A stretch of DNA of 64,000 bases from Rebecca billardiae RCC1528 (Eukaryota > Haptophyta). The stretch spans positions 3,720,001 through 3,784,000 of the forward strand of contig OZ251225.1 in NCBI GenBank assembly GCA_965240325.2, read 5' to 3'. A program made the translations under genes and the position numbers. Every line of letters starts with the position of its first letter. Positions within the stretch are counted from its first letter, which is position 1. Of this stretch, positions 29,758 through 40,166 are shown in pieces. The notes under the pieces were generated by a model. That model saw nothing but the letters and a program-made list of their open reading frames with translations. It did not search any database and had not been told where the DNA came from.

Positions 29758-31242
29758 TCATGGCAGTGGCTCGTTCCGATTGCCCAGACGCGAGAGGTGC
29801 AGGAAGGCGTCCGTGCCGTAGCCCTCCATGCTCATGATGTTGAGGTCGCCGCCAAAGTAGCGCGCGTACGCGCGGCTGGTGGGCAGCCCGTACCCAAGCC
29901 CGGCGAGCGGCGAGTCCGTCGCAAGCTGGCTGTCGGGGAACGTGTCCGCCGAGCCCTCCGCCTCGAACGCGGGCCTCGCCGTGGTGAAGAGGTAGCTCCA
30001 GATGCGCGGCATGTGCGAGCGCGCAATCCCGCCGCCCTCGTCTGAGATCTTCATCACCACGTCCTCGTTCTGCTCGCCGTCCGCAATGATCACGCGGATG
30101 GGCGGCATGTCGTTGTCCACGCCGTGGAACTCGCACACGGCGCGCAGGCTGTTCTTGATGGTCTGCGCGAACGCGCGGGGCGGGAGGCGCGTCGCGCGCG
30201 GCGCTCGCTCACGACGCTCTCCCGCCACCGCCCCGCCGCCCCGCGCCGCACGCGCACCTCGAACAGCATGTAGTAGAGGTGCGAGGGGATGTACGAGAAC
30301 GCGAGGTCGGTGCGGCCCTTGATCTCCACGGTGGGCGCGTCACCGTACTGCCGGTCGCACATGTACCGCGCGTCCTCGATCGCCTGGGAGGCGATCTCCG
30401 CGAGCGAGGTCTGCGTGTTGATCAGCCCGACGTACCCGTCCTGCGCGCCGTGCAGCGCGCGGCGCGGCGCGGGCGCGGCTGTGAGGCCGCCTGCGCGCGC
30501 GACCGCGCGCCGCGCCGCGGCCAGCCGCGGCGCTCACCTCCTGCGGGTGGTGCAGCTCGAGGTACTGGCCGATGAGGATGCGGATGCCGATGCGCGAGAC
30601 GTAGAACGCGTCGAGGAAGTGGTGCACCTCCGGGTACTCCCAGATCTGCGTGCGGCGGCGCACCTCGAGGTCTGGCTGCCGCTTTCTGAGCTCCTGCTTG
30701 AACTCGTGCACGCCGCGCGCCATCTTGAGGAGCGTCGGCGCGTGGCGGTCGTAGATCTTCGAGAGCACCTGCTCGAACGCTGCCTCCTGCTCGGGCGTCC
30801 GCGGCGGGTCCTGCGCGAGCAGATCGTTGAAGGACTCGACGTACCAGTCGCGCACCGTCATCACCGACGGCATCTCGCTCAGCCCGTGCGGCAGCTCCTC
30901 GAGCTCGGTGGCGCGGTGCGCGAGCCGGATGGGGAGCTCGTGGCGGAGAAACTGCGCGATCTGGATCAGCGTGCGCTGCTGCGTCGGGAGCGACGCGTCG
31001 ATGTTCGACTTCTCCAGCCGCAGCCCCATGCCGGTCGACAGGAGCGCCTGCATGTTCACACCCGTCTGGCGCCGCGCGGCAAACTCGGCGAGGTCGGCGA
31101 CGGGCTGCGGCCGGTCGGTGGCGAGCGAGCTGAAGACACGCCATCGGGAGCGCTGCGCGCACAGCGGCGCCAGGTGCCGCTCATAGCGCGACGACGCCAC
31201 CACCGCCGCGGCGCCCCGTCGGCGGCCGGCCACTACACTCAT
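29758..31242 (-). CDS. Mitochondrial pyruvate/branched-chain dehydrogenase kinase
   Basis: Three exons, 31242-30538, 30440-30258 and 30162-29758, 430 aa; introns 97 bp (GTGAGC) and 95 bp (GTGCGC), both phase 0. PDK/BCKDK family kinases phosphorylate E1alpha of the pyruvate or branched-chain ketoacid dehydrogenase complex in the mitochondrial matrix and so switch it off. The N-terminal four-helix domain contains LRHELPIRLAHRATELEELP and DAFYVSRIGIRILIGQYLEL. The GHKL ATP site follows: FE|TIKNSLRAVCE (N box, spanning intron 2), DEGGGI (G1) and GLGYGLPTSRAYARYFGG (G2 region). The Arg/Ala/Ser-rich start (MSVVAGRRRGAAAVVASSRY) fits a mitochondrial presequence. PDK versus BCKDK cannot be separated by eye, but the DDRH-like pyruvate/dichloroacetate site was not identified. 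Confidence 0.93.
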
Positions 31243-32642
31243 CGCCGAAATCCGCGCCCGCCAGTACTGGGTGCCGCAGCCGATGCTTGGGCTGTCTGCG
31301 CCCGTCCGCCGGACTGCTCGGCGCCATCGTACTTCGGCGGGCACAGTGCGAGGCGTGTGAGTCTGTTCGCAGCTGGCAGTCGTGCGGCACCTGTGCGTCC
31401 GGAAGGGCGCACGCGTTCGGCTCTCCAGCAGCGGCCGTGGATACGCCTGTTCGAAAATGCAGTGCTGCCCGCTGCACGGTGCACTCTCCGCCGGAGGTCA
31501 CCGCAATTCCGCGGGCACGAGGTAACATCGATTCACTCGGTCACAGTGATCAGTAGGCCGATGGCCGGACGCGGCACGCGGCCACGCGCGGCTGGTGAAC
31601 CAATGATGGTGAAAATAATGAGAGCCTCTAGCCCCAGACCTATGGACTGGGCGCCGCCTGATCATTGCATCGGCAGCGGGCACTGGCAGCGCGACGCTCC
31701 TTAGACCTTACGCCCGGCTCACCCGTCTCAGCCTGCCAGCGCTGGTCATGGTCGAGCCCTTTGCGCTTCAATGCGATGTGGCACCGTGTCCGACTACTGG
31801 CACACGCGCCTGACGTCTCTTGCACCTTTAGCCGCGCCCTCCACTGCCACTAGAATAGCGGACGCGCGAGTCTGCACACGCACCGTGCGTCCGTGGGAGC
31901 CTCGGTGGTGTGATCTTGGACCAAAAAAGCACTTCTGACGAATCGAGATGTCAATATGAACATGCCATTGAACGCCTGATTACGCGCTAATGTAAAGTGT
32001 GATGCTCATCAGAACATCAGCATATTCATACTTCGATGATGTATGGCTCCGCGGGGTATCAGGGGCGTTCCCCGCATCGGTCATACGCCAAATTGAACCG
32101 TCTTCCTATTGGAACGGGCTTCGTCCATTTGAAGCGGGTACATTGAATACGGAAAAAGGCAAAGCCCCCCCAGGGGGGGCTTTGCTTTTCGGGAGCGTGT
32201 GGCAGGATCCCGGGAACGCCCTTGAGTAGGGTTGACGAATGACGAGCCAGATCAACCCAAGATCTTTCCACCTCTTTCCAGATCAAGATCGCTCCAAGAT
32301 TGAAATCTCACCAGTTCACGCCGGTCACATAAAGTTCGCACCGTTCACATAACCTCTATCACCTCCATTCCATCTTCCAACAACCTACGATCATATTCGC
32401 AAAGAGAGCATCTCTCAGGGAATCCGATAGCATTACTGCTCATTAGCGCAATATGAGTACAGGTTTCACAAGCGCGAGCGCCGGAGTGAACTGGCAGAAT
32501 TCGTGGTGATACCGGCGCTTTTACCTCGCTACCTTCCACGCAACGTCGTCGCAACCCTCCCCTGAGCGCCAGATCGCGCGCGGAGACAATCCGTCCCGCA
32601 CGCACGTCGACAGCCCTCACGCCGGGCGTTCCCTCTCATTCC
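31243..32642. other. 1.4-kb divergent spacer carrying a structured MITE
   Basis: Separates the PDK-type gene (-) from the histidine kinase gene (+). The part from 31900 to 32530 is much less GC-rich than its surroundings and contains MITE copy 1 (32060-32224). No gene recognised; short frames have no similarity I can name. Confidence 0.5.
32060..32224 (+). mobile_element. Hairpin MITE family, copy 1
   Basis: A 165-bp unit bounded by CAGGGGCGTTCCCC and GGGAACGCCCTTG, imperfect terminal inverted repeats. Near its 3' part is a perfect hairpin: GCAAAGCCCCCCC (32159-32171), one-base loop A, GGGGGGGCTTTGC (32173-32185). It is followed by the family-conserved GAGCGTGTGGCAGGATCCCG. It shares the first ~100 bp (CATACGCCAAAT, TTCCTATTG, AAGCGGGTACATT) with copy 2. 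Too short to encode a transposase. Confidence 0.85.
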
Positions 32643-34874
32643 ATGGTGCCCGACATCGAGGCACCCGCGCCGCGCGCGGGCCACGAACGCCTCACCGCCA
32701 TCTCGCTGTCGGACTCTGAAGCGCCGTCTGTGGACTTCACCCCGGGCGAACCGCCCGTCCTCACGCGCTTTGGCAAGTTTGCCGATCGCGACGTCGAGCG
32801 CGAGTATCGCACGGCTGAGCTGCGCGCGCGCTACGTGCAGAGCATGTCGCGCGTCACTGCAGTCGTCGGCACCGTCAGCACTCTCCTCTCCGTCGTCACC
32901 CTGGCGTCGAGAGGGCGCGTGACGCCGCACGCGCTGACACACCTCGCGCTCGCGTCGACGGCGTGGGCCGTGTTCGCGTTCGTGCGCGCTGCACACCTGC
33001 ACCCGGCGGCGATTTCGCTCGCATGGGTCGAGCGCGTGTCAGCTGGCTGGTTTGCTGCCGCCTCCGCCGGCGTGCTGAGCCTCAACACGAGCCGCCTTGC
33101 CCACTTTGTCGACGGCCCGCTGCCGGCCGAGGCGTGCGCCCTCGAGGGCCCATGCGCGCTGCTGCTGCGCGCCTTCTGCTTCGTGCTCGCCGCGGGGCTG
33201 TACACGCCGATGTGCACGGCGCATCTGAGCCTCGTCTCGCTGAGCATCGGCCTCGCGCTCGTCGTGCCCGACTTCTTCGTCTCGTGCCCGATGATGCCGC
33301 GCGCCTCGCCGAGCGACGTCGGCGTGTTTGCGATGCTCGCCGTGTTCATCGCACTCGCCCACGCCGCACGCGTGCGCACCGAGCGCGGCCAGTTCCACTT
33401 CCAGCGCTCGATGGTCGCGGCGGCGAGCGCGTGGCGCCGCGTGCAGAAGCAGGAGCTCGAGCAGCGCGTCAAGACGCACGCGCTCGAGTCCGCCTCCGGC
33501 GCGCGCTCGCGGCTGATCCGCGCGGTGATGCACGACCTGCGCTCGCCGCTGCTCGCGATCCACTCGGCCGCCGAGCAGATGGGCGGGCTGCAGGGCGACA
33601 CGCGCCTCGACGACGCGCGCGCGCAGCGCTCGCTCGACGCGATGCTCACGTGCTCGCGCGTGATGCAGGGCATCGTGAGCGACATGCTCGACTTTGAGCG
33701 CATCGACAGCGGGCGCATGGCGCTCGTCCTCGCGCCGTTCGCGGTGGCGCAGCTGTTCGCAGACGCGAGGCACACCTTCGAGCCGATCGCGCAGGGCAAG
33801 AAGGTGCGCCTCGTCTTCGAGCCGGTGCCGCTGGTGGTGCACACGCGCGAGTACGTGGGTGACGTCCGCCGGCTGCTGCAGTGCGTGTCCAACGGCATCT
33901 CCAACGCGATCAAGTTCTCGGAGCCAGGGCAGACGATCACTGTCGGCGCGCGACAGGGCCACGGCGCCGTCTCGGCGCCCGCCTCGTTTGCGGCGCCCTC
34001 AGCCGCCGCCGCCGACGCGGACGGCCTCGCGCGCGTGCGCATCTTCATCGCGGACGAGGGGCTCGGTCTGAGCGCGGAGGACCTGCACACAGTGCGCGAG
34101 GGCGACGCGTTCACGCAGGTGGGCAAGGGCCAGCTCCAGGGCAGCGGCGGCACCGGCCTTGGCCTGCCGATCGTGCGGCAGATCCTCGCGCTGCACAACG
34201 GATCGACGCTCTCGCTCGACTCTGCGGGCGAGCGGCAAGGCGTGACGTTCTCGCTCGACCTCGTGCTGCCGCTCGCGCACGCGGCCGAGGTGCGGCGGCA
34301 CGCGGCCGAGGACGATGCCGTGCCAGCCGCGCACTCGCACTCGCTCGGCATGCTCCGCGCACAGGCCGCCACGCCCACCACCGAGGCGGCGGCCAGCGCG
34401 CCGGCGCCCGTCGTCGCGGCTTCGCGGGCGCGCCGCATCTCCAGCCGGAAGAAGAACGTGGTCGTGCCCACGGAGCGCGCGCCCCGATGCCGCTGCTTGC
34501 ATGCGGAGGATGACGAGATGCTGCAGCTCATGCTCGCGACGCAGCTCTTCGAGCGGCTGCAGGTCGAGTTCACGACCGTGGCCGACGGCGCCCTCGCGAT
34601 CGACGCCGTCGAGCAGGCGGCGAGCGAGCAGCACCCGTTCACCGTCGTGCTGCTGGACAACCAGATGCCACGCGTGAGCGGTGCGGAGGCGACGCGGAGG
34701 CTGCGCCAGAGCGGCTTCCCTGGCGTGATCATCGGCATGACGGGAGACCCGACGGGCAGCCCCGAGCGCGACGACTTTGAGGCGGCCGGGCTGGACATGT
34801 GCGTCGACAAGTCGCCCGACGGCCTCAAGTACATCGAGGAAGTCATCCGCTGCCAGCTCGAGCAGGGAGCGTGA
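32643..34874 (+). CDS. Hybrid sensor histidine kinase with receiver domain
   Basis: Intronless, 743 aa. A cytosolic N-terminus (1-70) leads to five or six membrane helices (about 72-240) with no recognisable extracellular sensor domain. Then come HisKA with the phospho-acceptor in MHDLRSPLLAIH (H297), and HATPase_c with N box NGISNAIKFS (N421), G1 DEGLGL (471-476) and G2 GGTGLGLPIV (502-510). After a ~100-residue linker a receiver domain has acidic pair EDD (622-624), phospho-acceptor LLDNQMP (D672), GMTGD (T700) and the lysine in VDKSPDG (K723; the usual following Pro is Ser). All catalytic positions are therefore present for a phosphorelay from H297 to D672. An output would need a separate phosphotransfer partner, which is not in this window. 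Ligand unknown. Start is the first Met after an in-frame stop region. Confidence 0.93.
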   Translation: MVPDIEAPAPRAGHERLTAISLSDSEAPSVDFTPGEPPVLTRFGKFADRDVEREYRTAELRARYVQSMSRVTAVVGTVSTLLSVVTLASRGRVTPHALTHLALASTAWAVFAFVRAAHLHPAAISLAWVERVSAGWFAAASAGVLSLNTSRLAHFVDGPLPAEACALEGPCALLLRAFCFVLAAGLYTPMCTAHLSLVSLSIGLALVVPDFFVSCPMMPRASPSDVGVFAMLAVFIALAHAARVRTERGQFHFQRSMVAAASAWRRVQKQELEQRVKTHALESASGARSRLIRAVMHDLRSPLLAIHSAAEQMGGLQGDTRLDDARAQRSLDAMLTCSRVMQGIVSDMLDFERIDSGRMALVLAPFAVAQLFADARHTFEPIAQGKKVRLVFEPVPLVVHTREYVGDVRRLLQCVSNGISNAIKFSEPGQTITVGARQGHGAVSAPASFAAPSAAAADADGLARVRIFIADEGLGLSAEDLHTVREGDAFTQVGKGQLQGSGGTGLGLPIVRQILALHNGSTLSLDSAGERQGVTFSLDLVLPLAHAAEVRRHAAEDDAVPAAHSHSLGMLRAQAATPTTEAAASAPAPVVAASRARRISSRKKNVVVPTERAPRCRCLHAEDDEMLQLMLATQLFERLQVEFTTVADGALAIDAVEQAASEQHPFTVVLLDNQMPRVSGAEATRRLRQSGFPGVIIGMTGDPTGSPERDDFEAAGLDMCVDKSPDGLKYIEEVIRCQLEQGA

Positions 34875-35482
34875 GCCTCCGACCGGGCTACTTCCGCCGT
34901 TGAGGGGCGATCACTTCGGGCGGGCTGCACTGCCCATCGTCGCGCCATGCAGAGTCGCGCGGCACCGGACGTCGCGGACGGTCAGCATCAATGTGGTCGC
35001 AGCGCAGTCGGCAGCTCGTACCGGTCACTGTCGTCGTCCGCGAGTAAGAGTTAGTCAGGCTGAGTACTGAGTGACAGACGCGGGCCGCCGGGGCTGGTCG
35101 TCAGCCTAGTGTGACACGTACTCGTACGCAGCATATATATTGACTTAATGAGACAATGCGGTATTATACGGTGACACGGTACTAATAGACGAGACGACGC
35201 ACACAGCTCAGGCAGACGAGATGCGATGATACTGAAGATGCTAAACTACAGTCTACTAAGAATAAGACGGACGCACAGCACCGTTCTAGTAGTTCACGTA
35301 GTTGTCATAGCTCCTAGCATATTGACAGGTAGTGCGCTGGACGAATTCTGCGCCGACGACAATGCTGGTGGAAATGCTGGTATAGTGCATAAAATGCGCG
35401 CGCGGATCGGCGATGATAAAATCGGAAAATCCGCATCTGCGCCGCCATCGCCCAGAGCCACGTGTGCGGTGTGCCGGGCGCC
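34875..35482. other. Spacer with two partial dispersed repeats
   Basis: About 600 bp, AT-richer. Two degenerate pieces of the 57-bp repeat lie at 35181-35222 and 35247-35279 in the same orientation. It should hold the histidine kinase 3' UTR and the promoter of the small downstream gene. Confidence 0.5.
35181..35279 (+). repeat. 57-bp dispersed repeat, two partial copies (c, d)
   Basis: 35181-35222 carries ACGCACACAGCTCAGGCAGA, the second half of the unit. 35247-35279 carries TACAGTCTACTAAGAATAAG plus ACGCACAGC, the first half. They occur in tandem but in swapped order and with substitutions, so these are older than copies a and b. Confidence 0.7.
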
Positions 35483-35929
35483 ATGAGTGGCGGTCCGCTC
35501 GGCGTGGTCGGCCGTCTTTTCAGCGACATCCGTTCGCTCGACGAGCTGCTCTACCGGGCGATCGTCGACATCCACCTGCACTTGCACAGGCAGAGCTTGC
35601 TCTTCACACACGTCGCCCGCGCTCTGCTCCCCGGCGGCTCCGGCCTGGGATCGACACTCCTGCTGATGGTTGCGGTGCGTGCGGCTGCGTCAGTCTTCTC
35701 GCTCGTCATGGATGCCTTCGACAGGCACGCTGCACTCTCCGAGCAGCCCTCCCTGCCACAGAGCGCGCTCTTGGCACGTCGTGCGAGCCGATCAGGCACA
35801 GGCATCTTCCGCATCGCCATGTCGCTGCTCGAGGATGACGAGCTCAATCTGCCTGACGAGCTGCTCGACGAGGACGGGATGGACGAGCTGGGGGGCGACG
35901 GCGCGCAATTTAACAACGACCCGATGTAG
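35483..35929 (+). CDS. Small hypothetical protein with acidic tail
   Basis: 148 aa, intronless. I do not recognise the family. The N-terminal two thirds look helical (LFSDIRSLDELLYRAIVDIH then SLLFTHVARALL), with one fairly hydrophobic segment (LGSTLLLMVAVRAAASVFSLV, about residues 55-75) that could be a membrane helix or a buried core helix. The C-terminus is strongly acidic (LLEDDELNLPDELLDEDGMD). Codon use and amino-acid balance look like those of neighbouring real genes rather than the Arg/Ala-rich shadow frames, which is why it is kept. It is on the same strand as the histidine kinase but 600 bp away, with no evidence of a functional link. Confidence 0.45.
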   Translation: MSGGPLGVVGRLFSDIRSLDELLYRAIVDIHLHLHRQSLLFTHVARALLPGGSGLGSTLLLMVAVRAAASVFSLVMDAFDRHAALSEQPSLPQSALLARRASRSGTGIFRIAMSLLEDDELNLPDELLDEDGMDELGGDGAQFNNDPM

Positions 35930-37706
35930 CCTCTTCCGCCAAGGCGAGTGGCTGGGTGCCCCACGCCACTGCCACGACCACGCAGTGCACGTCATGCGAC
36001 GAGGTGGGGCGGACGCGCTGCGCGGTCCTCCGACAGGTCGCATCATCGCAGGCGCGGCTACGTACGCGACGATGGTGTCGGCTTTGTCATCGTCGGATGG
36101 GCGCGTAGTCGTGCACAGCACAGCCCCGCGGACTCACGAGTCGTCACGCGACCGCACGGCGTGTCACCAGGCCACCGGGTTCGGGACCCGGGACCGGGGA
36201 CCGGCGGTGCCGACGCTGCTGCCAGCGCGCCGGCCCGGCGGCGGCGGCGGCCCGGCGCGGCCCGCGCCGCCGTCGGACTGACAGCCATTGAGCCATTGAC
36301 AGGCAGCTTGGTGCCAGTCTCACTTATTGGCGCTGTCTGCTGCTATACTGTGTCGGATGTCTCGACGCACGATGTGACTAGAACCAGCGTACTGATAAGT
36401 TGCGGAGAGTGACCGCCTGGTCGAGTACTTACGTAGTAGTATATAAGTAGTAGTAATAGACAAATAGTTACTCTGTTCTGCCGATGCGACTGCGCGAGGC
36501 CGTCACCAGGTGAGTCCAAGTCTAGCGCTGTATGTAACTGACGGTCGGCGCGGCTATTAAGTACGGTCTGCTGCGGGAGACGGAGTGACGCGGACCGTGC
36601 GGTATTCCTTTTATTTAAAGCAGACCAGTTAATAATAATATATATATATATATATATAAATGATGACAACGCGCGCAGTCACTCGTCAGTCAGCTTAGAC
36701 GACTCCAGACTTCTGCTGTCTGGCTGTATAACGGTCGATTCGTCACTACTGTACTCACAGTCACAGCAAGTCAGTTACGGGACGACTACAGTGCCACGGA
36801 CTGCGCTGCCAGTGGTCCGCATTCTGATTGGCTGACTCCTCCTGACAATCGGAGACTCTCAGACTCAGACTCAGTCTGAGTCTGAATCACTCTGGATGTC
36901 GTCTGTGTGACAGTGGATGGTTCACGACGCGACGCGTCACGCGAGTGACGCGACGCGAATCTGATGATGTTATCTGACGGAACCGGATCACTGCCACTGG
37001 GCGGATCACACCCGCGCTGCGGCGCAGTGATCGTCTGACTCACTGGGACTGATGTCGGACGAGCCGCCAGTGAGTCTCAGTGACGCCCGGTCGGTCCGCG
37101 AAGACTCTATCACGGAAGACGGGAAGTGTCAAGTGAGTCCGGCGGGGACTGAGGGCGAGGCGCGGAGCTGCTGCTGTCAGCTGTGCGGACCGTGCGGACG
37201 TGCGGTCCTCACTCCGAGTCGTCACTCATCGACATCGGACTCACGGTGACTGTGACTATAGTCATAGTGTGAGCCGGGCCGGGCCGGTCGTCCGAGTTCG
37301 GAGTTATATACATAGTAGACTTTAGTGATGACGACTGAAATCTGAATAATATCGACATAAATTATTATGATCGACGGCCCCGTAACGGCAGGCGCGGCAT
37401 CGAGCACGGAGCAGTGGGGCAGGCCGCGCGCTGCCGACCGGGCAGCGCGCGGCGAGTTCATGTTGGCTGGCAGTGCTGAGTGCAGCGCGCGCGTGCGAGC
37501 GCGGCCGCGGCTGCGACTGACACGGAACGGGTGCACACGTCACCTCCGCCCGCGGCGCCAGCCGCAGGCGGACGGGAGCGGTGCGTGACAGAGTGTGTGT
37601 GGTGTGTGTGGTTGGGGTGGCGCGGGGCCAGGCGGCAGGCCTCGTGCAGGCCGTACGCGACATGGGGGGGGGGCGGGTGGAGGCGAGGGCGGCGGCGGCG
37701 GCGGGC
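35930..37706. other. 1.8-kb gene-free spacer
   Basis: Convergent region between the small orphan gene and the antiporter gene. It has a GC-rich block near 36200-36280, a short (TA)n at 36638-36658, and a CTCAGACTCAGACTCAGTC-type palindromic run near 36848-36882. Elsewhere it is low-complexity CAGT sequence. No gene supported. Confidence 0.5.
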
Positions 37707-39350
37707 TCAGCCGCCCTTCTGTCGATGCCGCCTCTCAATCGCGCGCTCGTCGACGCGCGCGACGGTACGCCACAGCGGCAGCACGCACGCGCCGCCCGCG
37801 AGCGCGACCGACGCGAGCAGCGCAAAGACCGCGCGCCAGCCCTTGTGCTTCTGCAGCATGCCGAGCGGGAAGCCGGCGCTCGAGGCGCCGAGCTGCGCGA
37901 CGAACTTGACGAGGCCGCCGGCGGTGCTCGACGCGGCCGGCGCGACCACCTCCCGCGAGGCGAGCCCGAGCAGCACGTGCACGGGGAACGCGAGCGCGCC
38001 GAGCCCAAAGTAGAGCAGCGGCAGCGCGCGCGCGTCGCTCGTCGCGTCCAGCAGCGCGAGCAGCGGGCAGAGCAGCGCGGTGCACAGCGCCATCACCGGC
38101 CCGCGCCGGCCGTGGAAGATGAGGTCGGAGGCGCGGCCCGCGGCGACCGAGCCGATGAAGCCGCCCAGCTCGAAGCTGAACAGGCAGCGCGACGCGACGT
38201 GCATCGGCTGCCCCTTCGCCTCCGCGAGGTAGAGCGGCGTCCAGTCGGTGAGGCACGAGCGGATCACGCCGATGCAGAAGTAGTCGACGGCCATCAGCCA
38301 GAGCCGCCAGTTGAGGAGGACGTCGCGCGCGGTGGCGCGGAGCGCGCGGAGCCGCGCCTGGCGCTCGAACGCCTTGCCCTTCTTCCCGCGCCGCGCCGCC
38401 GCCGCCGCCGCCGCCTCGCGCGCGCGCGCCGCGACCGCCGCCGCCGCCGCGGGCGTGGTCGTCTGCGGCTCGTCAGCGCGCCAGAGCACGCGCAGCAGCA
38501 GCAGCCCGAGGCCGAGCGCGATCGCGGCGGGCAGGTAGAAGGCGACGCGCGGGTTGCCGGAGCGCGCGACCGCGTGCGCGACGAGCACCGGCACGAGCGC
38601 CGCGCCCACGTTCTGGCTCGTCGAGAGGATCGAGTACCAGACGCCGCGCCCCTTTGGGTCGGGGAAGGCGCGCAGGAACACCTTGGAGACGCACGGCCAG
38701 CCGAGCGACTGCACGATGCCGTTGGCGCCCCAGAGCGCGGCCATGACGGGGAGGGAGGACGCGCCGCTCAGCCCAAAGTTGAGCAGCGCCGACGCCGCGA
38801 GCGCGAGCGACAGCGCGAGCGACGGGTCCACCGCGTCGATCACCATCCCGTTGAGCAGCGCGCCCGCGCCGCTCGCCATCTCGTACGCCGAGCCAATCAC
38901 CGCGACCTCCGACTTGGAGCGGCCGAGGGAGTCCATCACGTGCGGTATCCAGAAGCCGTAGTTCTTTCGGGCGATCAGCAGCCCGACGTACGCCGCGTAG
39001 ATCAGCACGAACACGCGCAACCGGCCGAGCTTTGCGCGGCCGCCGCGGCCGCCCTCGCGCGGCGGCTCCTGACCGAGGTTCAAAAACACCTTGAGCGGCG
39101 CGCGCGGCGGCGCGCGCGGGCGCCCGAGGGGGCCCAGCGGCCCGCGCAGGTCCAGCTCGCGCCCCCGCGGCGCCGCCCCCAGCGCGCCCACCGGCGCGCG
39201 GCTGCCGGGCGAGAGCCGGCGCGGCGGCGCGCCCGCCAGCGGCGGTATTGCGCTCGCCGGCCGCGGCGCGGCCGGCGCGTGCTTGAGCGAGAGCAGCCAC
39301 CGCGCCGTGGCGTCGCGCTTGAGCTGTGATGGCGAGAGCATTGCGGCCAT
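37707..39350 (-). CDS. Organophosphate:phosphate antiporter (OPA/GlpT-SLC37 type MFS)
   Basis: Intronless, 547 aa. Major facilitator of the organophosphate:phosphate antiporter type, which exchanges glycerol-3-phosphate or hexose phosphates for inorganic phosphate. After a ~110-residue Arg/Pro/Ala-rich N-terminus come twelve membrane helices. Markers: YVGLLIARKNYGFWIPHVMD (helix 1, the GlpT/UhpT Y-x-x-R-x-N type motif), GMVIDAVDP, WGANGIVQSLGWPCVSKVF, RGVWYSILSTSQNVGAALVP (the OPA signature region), CLTDWTPLYLAEAKG and FELGGFIGSVAAGRASDLIF. The central loop contains a poly-Ala/Arg stretch (about 320-360), likely lengthened by GCC repeats. The N-terminal extension could target an organelle, but no clear signal peptide is seen. 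Start at 39350; Met three codons later is equally possible. Divergent from the AMPK beta gene. Confidence 0.9.
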   Translation of the reverse strand: MAAMLSPSQLKRDATARWLLSLKHAPAAPRPASAIPPLAGAPPRRLSPGSRAPVGALGAAPRGRELDLRGPLGPLGRPRAPPRAPLKVFLNLGQEPPREGGRGGRAKLGRLRVFVLIYAAYVGLLIARKNYGFWIPHVMDSLGRSKSEVAVIGSAYEMASGAGALLNGMVIDAVDPSLALSLALAASALLNFGLSGASSLPVMAALWGANGIVQSLGWPCVSKVFLRAFPDPKGRGVWYSILSTSQNVGAALVPVLVAHAVARSGNPRVAFYLPAAIALGLGLLLLRVLWRADEPQTTTPAAAAAVAARAREAAAAAAARRGKKGKAFERQARLRALRATARDVLLNWRLWLMAVDYFCIGVIRSCLTDWTPLYLAEAKGQPMHVASRCLFSFELGGFIGSVAAGRASDLIFHGRRGPVMALCTALLCPLLALLDATSDARALPLLYFGLGALAFPVHVLLGLASREVVAPAASSTAGGLVKFVAQLGASSAGFPLGMLQKHKGWRAVFALLASVALAGGACVLPLWRTVARVDERAIERRHRQKGG

Positions 39351-40166
39351 TGGGGCCGGGCCGGCCCCGCGGTCGTGCGGACAAGGCCGGGCGGACGCCG
39401 ACAGCACGCACAAAGGGGAGGAGGCCCGCAGGGGGGCGCTTGCCTTGCTCACCGCCGATTGGGTGCTGAGCCTGGCCAGTAGCGGCGGCCGACGCAGGCA
39501 GACGACGACGGCGACGCATCTTCTTGGCGCTTGGGTCGAAAGCTCTGGAAGCAGTTGAGCTCTCGGCCAGACGAAACGGGCGTGGAGGCGGCGGGCGAAG
39601 TAGAAGGCCGTCAGAGAGAAAAGGCCACGAAAAGGCCACACGGCCAGCCACGGCCGCCTTCGCGCGATAACCAAACGACGTCAGGACAGGTCAAGGAAGG
39701 CTCCTCGTAAGCGCGCCTTTTGAGCGCTTGTGCGCGATTCCTTCGATCGAACAAAGCTCATACCCAACTTATAAGTCAGCTACCCAGCTTGATGGCCTGT
39801 CGGCCGAGGGACGCCTTCGGTACGCGTGAGAGGGAGGCTCGGTGGTTTTGCCGCGCGCCTGGGTGTCCACTCGCCGAATAATTGACTGGCGCGCCGTAGG
39901 CGGCGTCCTATGTACATCCTTGCGACCTGCACTCAAACGAACTCACTTCTTGAGCGGCAGCGAATAGCGATCAACCATGCGTGCGATCGAGCGATATGAT
40001 GCTGCGCATCTCTCAGTCCCGTACCGTATCGCGCAGGGATCAGGCCCACTGCTCACTGGCGGAGGATCGCGCGCTGCGAGGGCGTCGTTGTGCATCCGCA
40101 CCACGTCGAGCGTGCCTTGCCCGCACGCTCCGACGGGCCGAGCACGAGCCGGCGCACCCGCACGGG
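39351..40166. other. Divergent spacer, antiporter / AMPK beta
   Basis: About 800 bp. The half nearest the antiporter is GC-rich; 39700-39960 is AT-richer and is the likely promoter zone. The AMPK beta frame is open upstream to an ATG at 39996, so part of this spacer may be coding. Confidence 0.4.

Noticed and set aside
32157-32186. Rho-independent terminator-like hairpin
   Set aside because: The G/C hairpin lacks a bacterial context and recurs inside a mobile repeat; the genome is eukaryotic.
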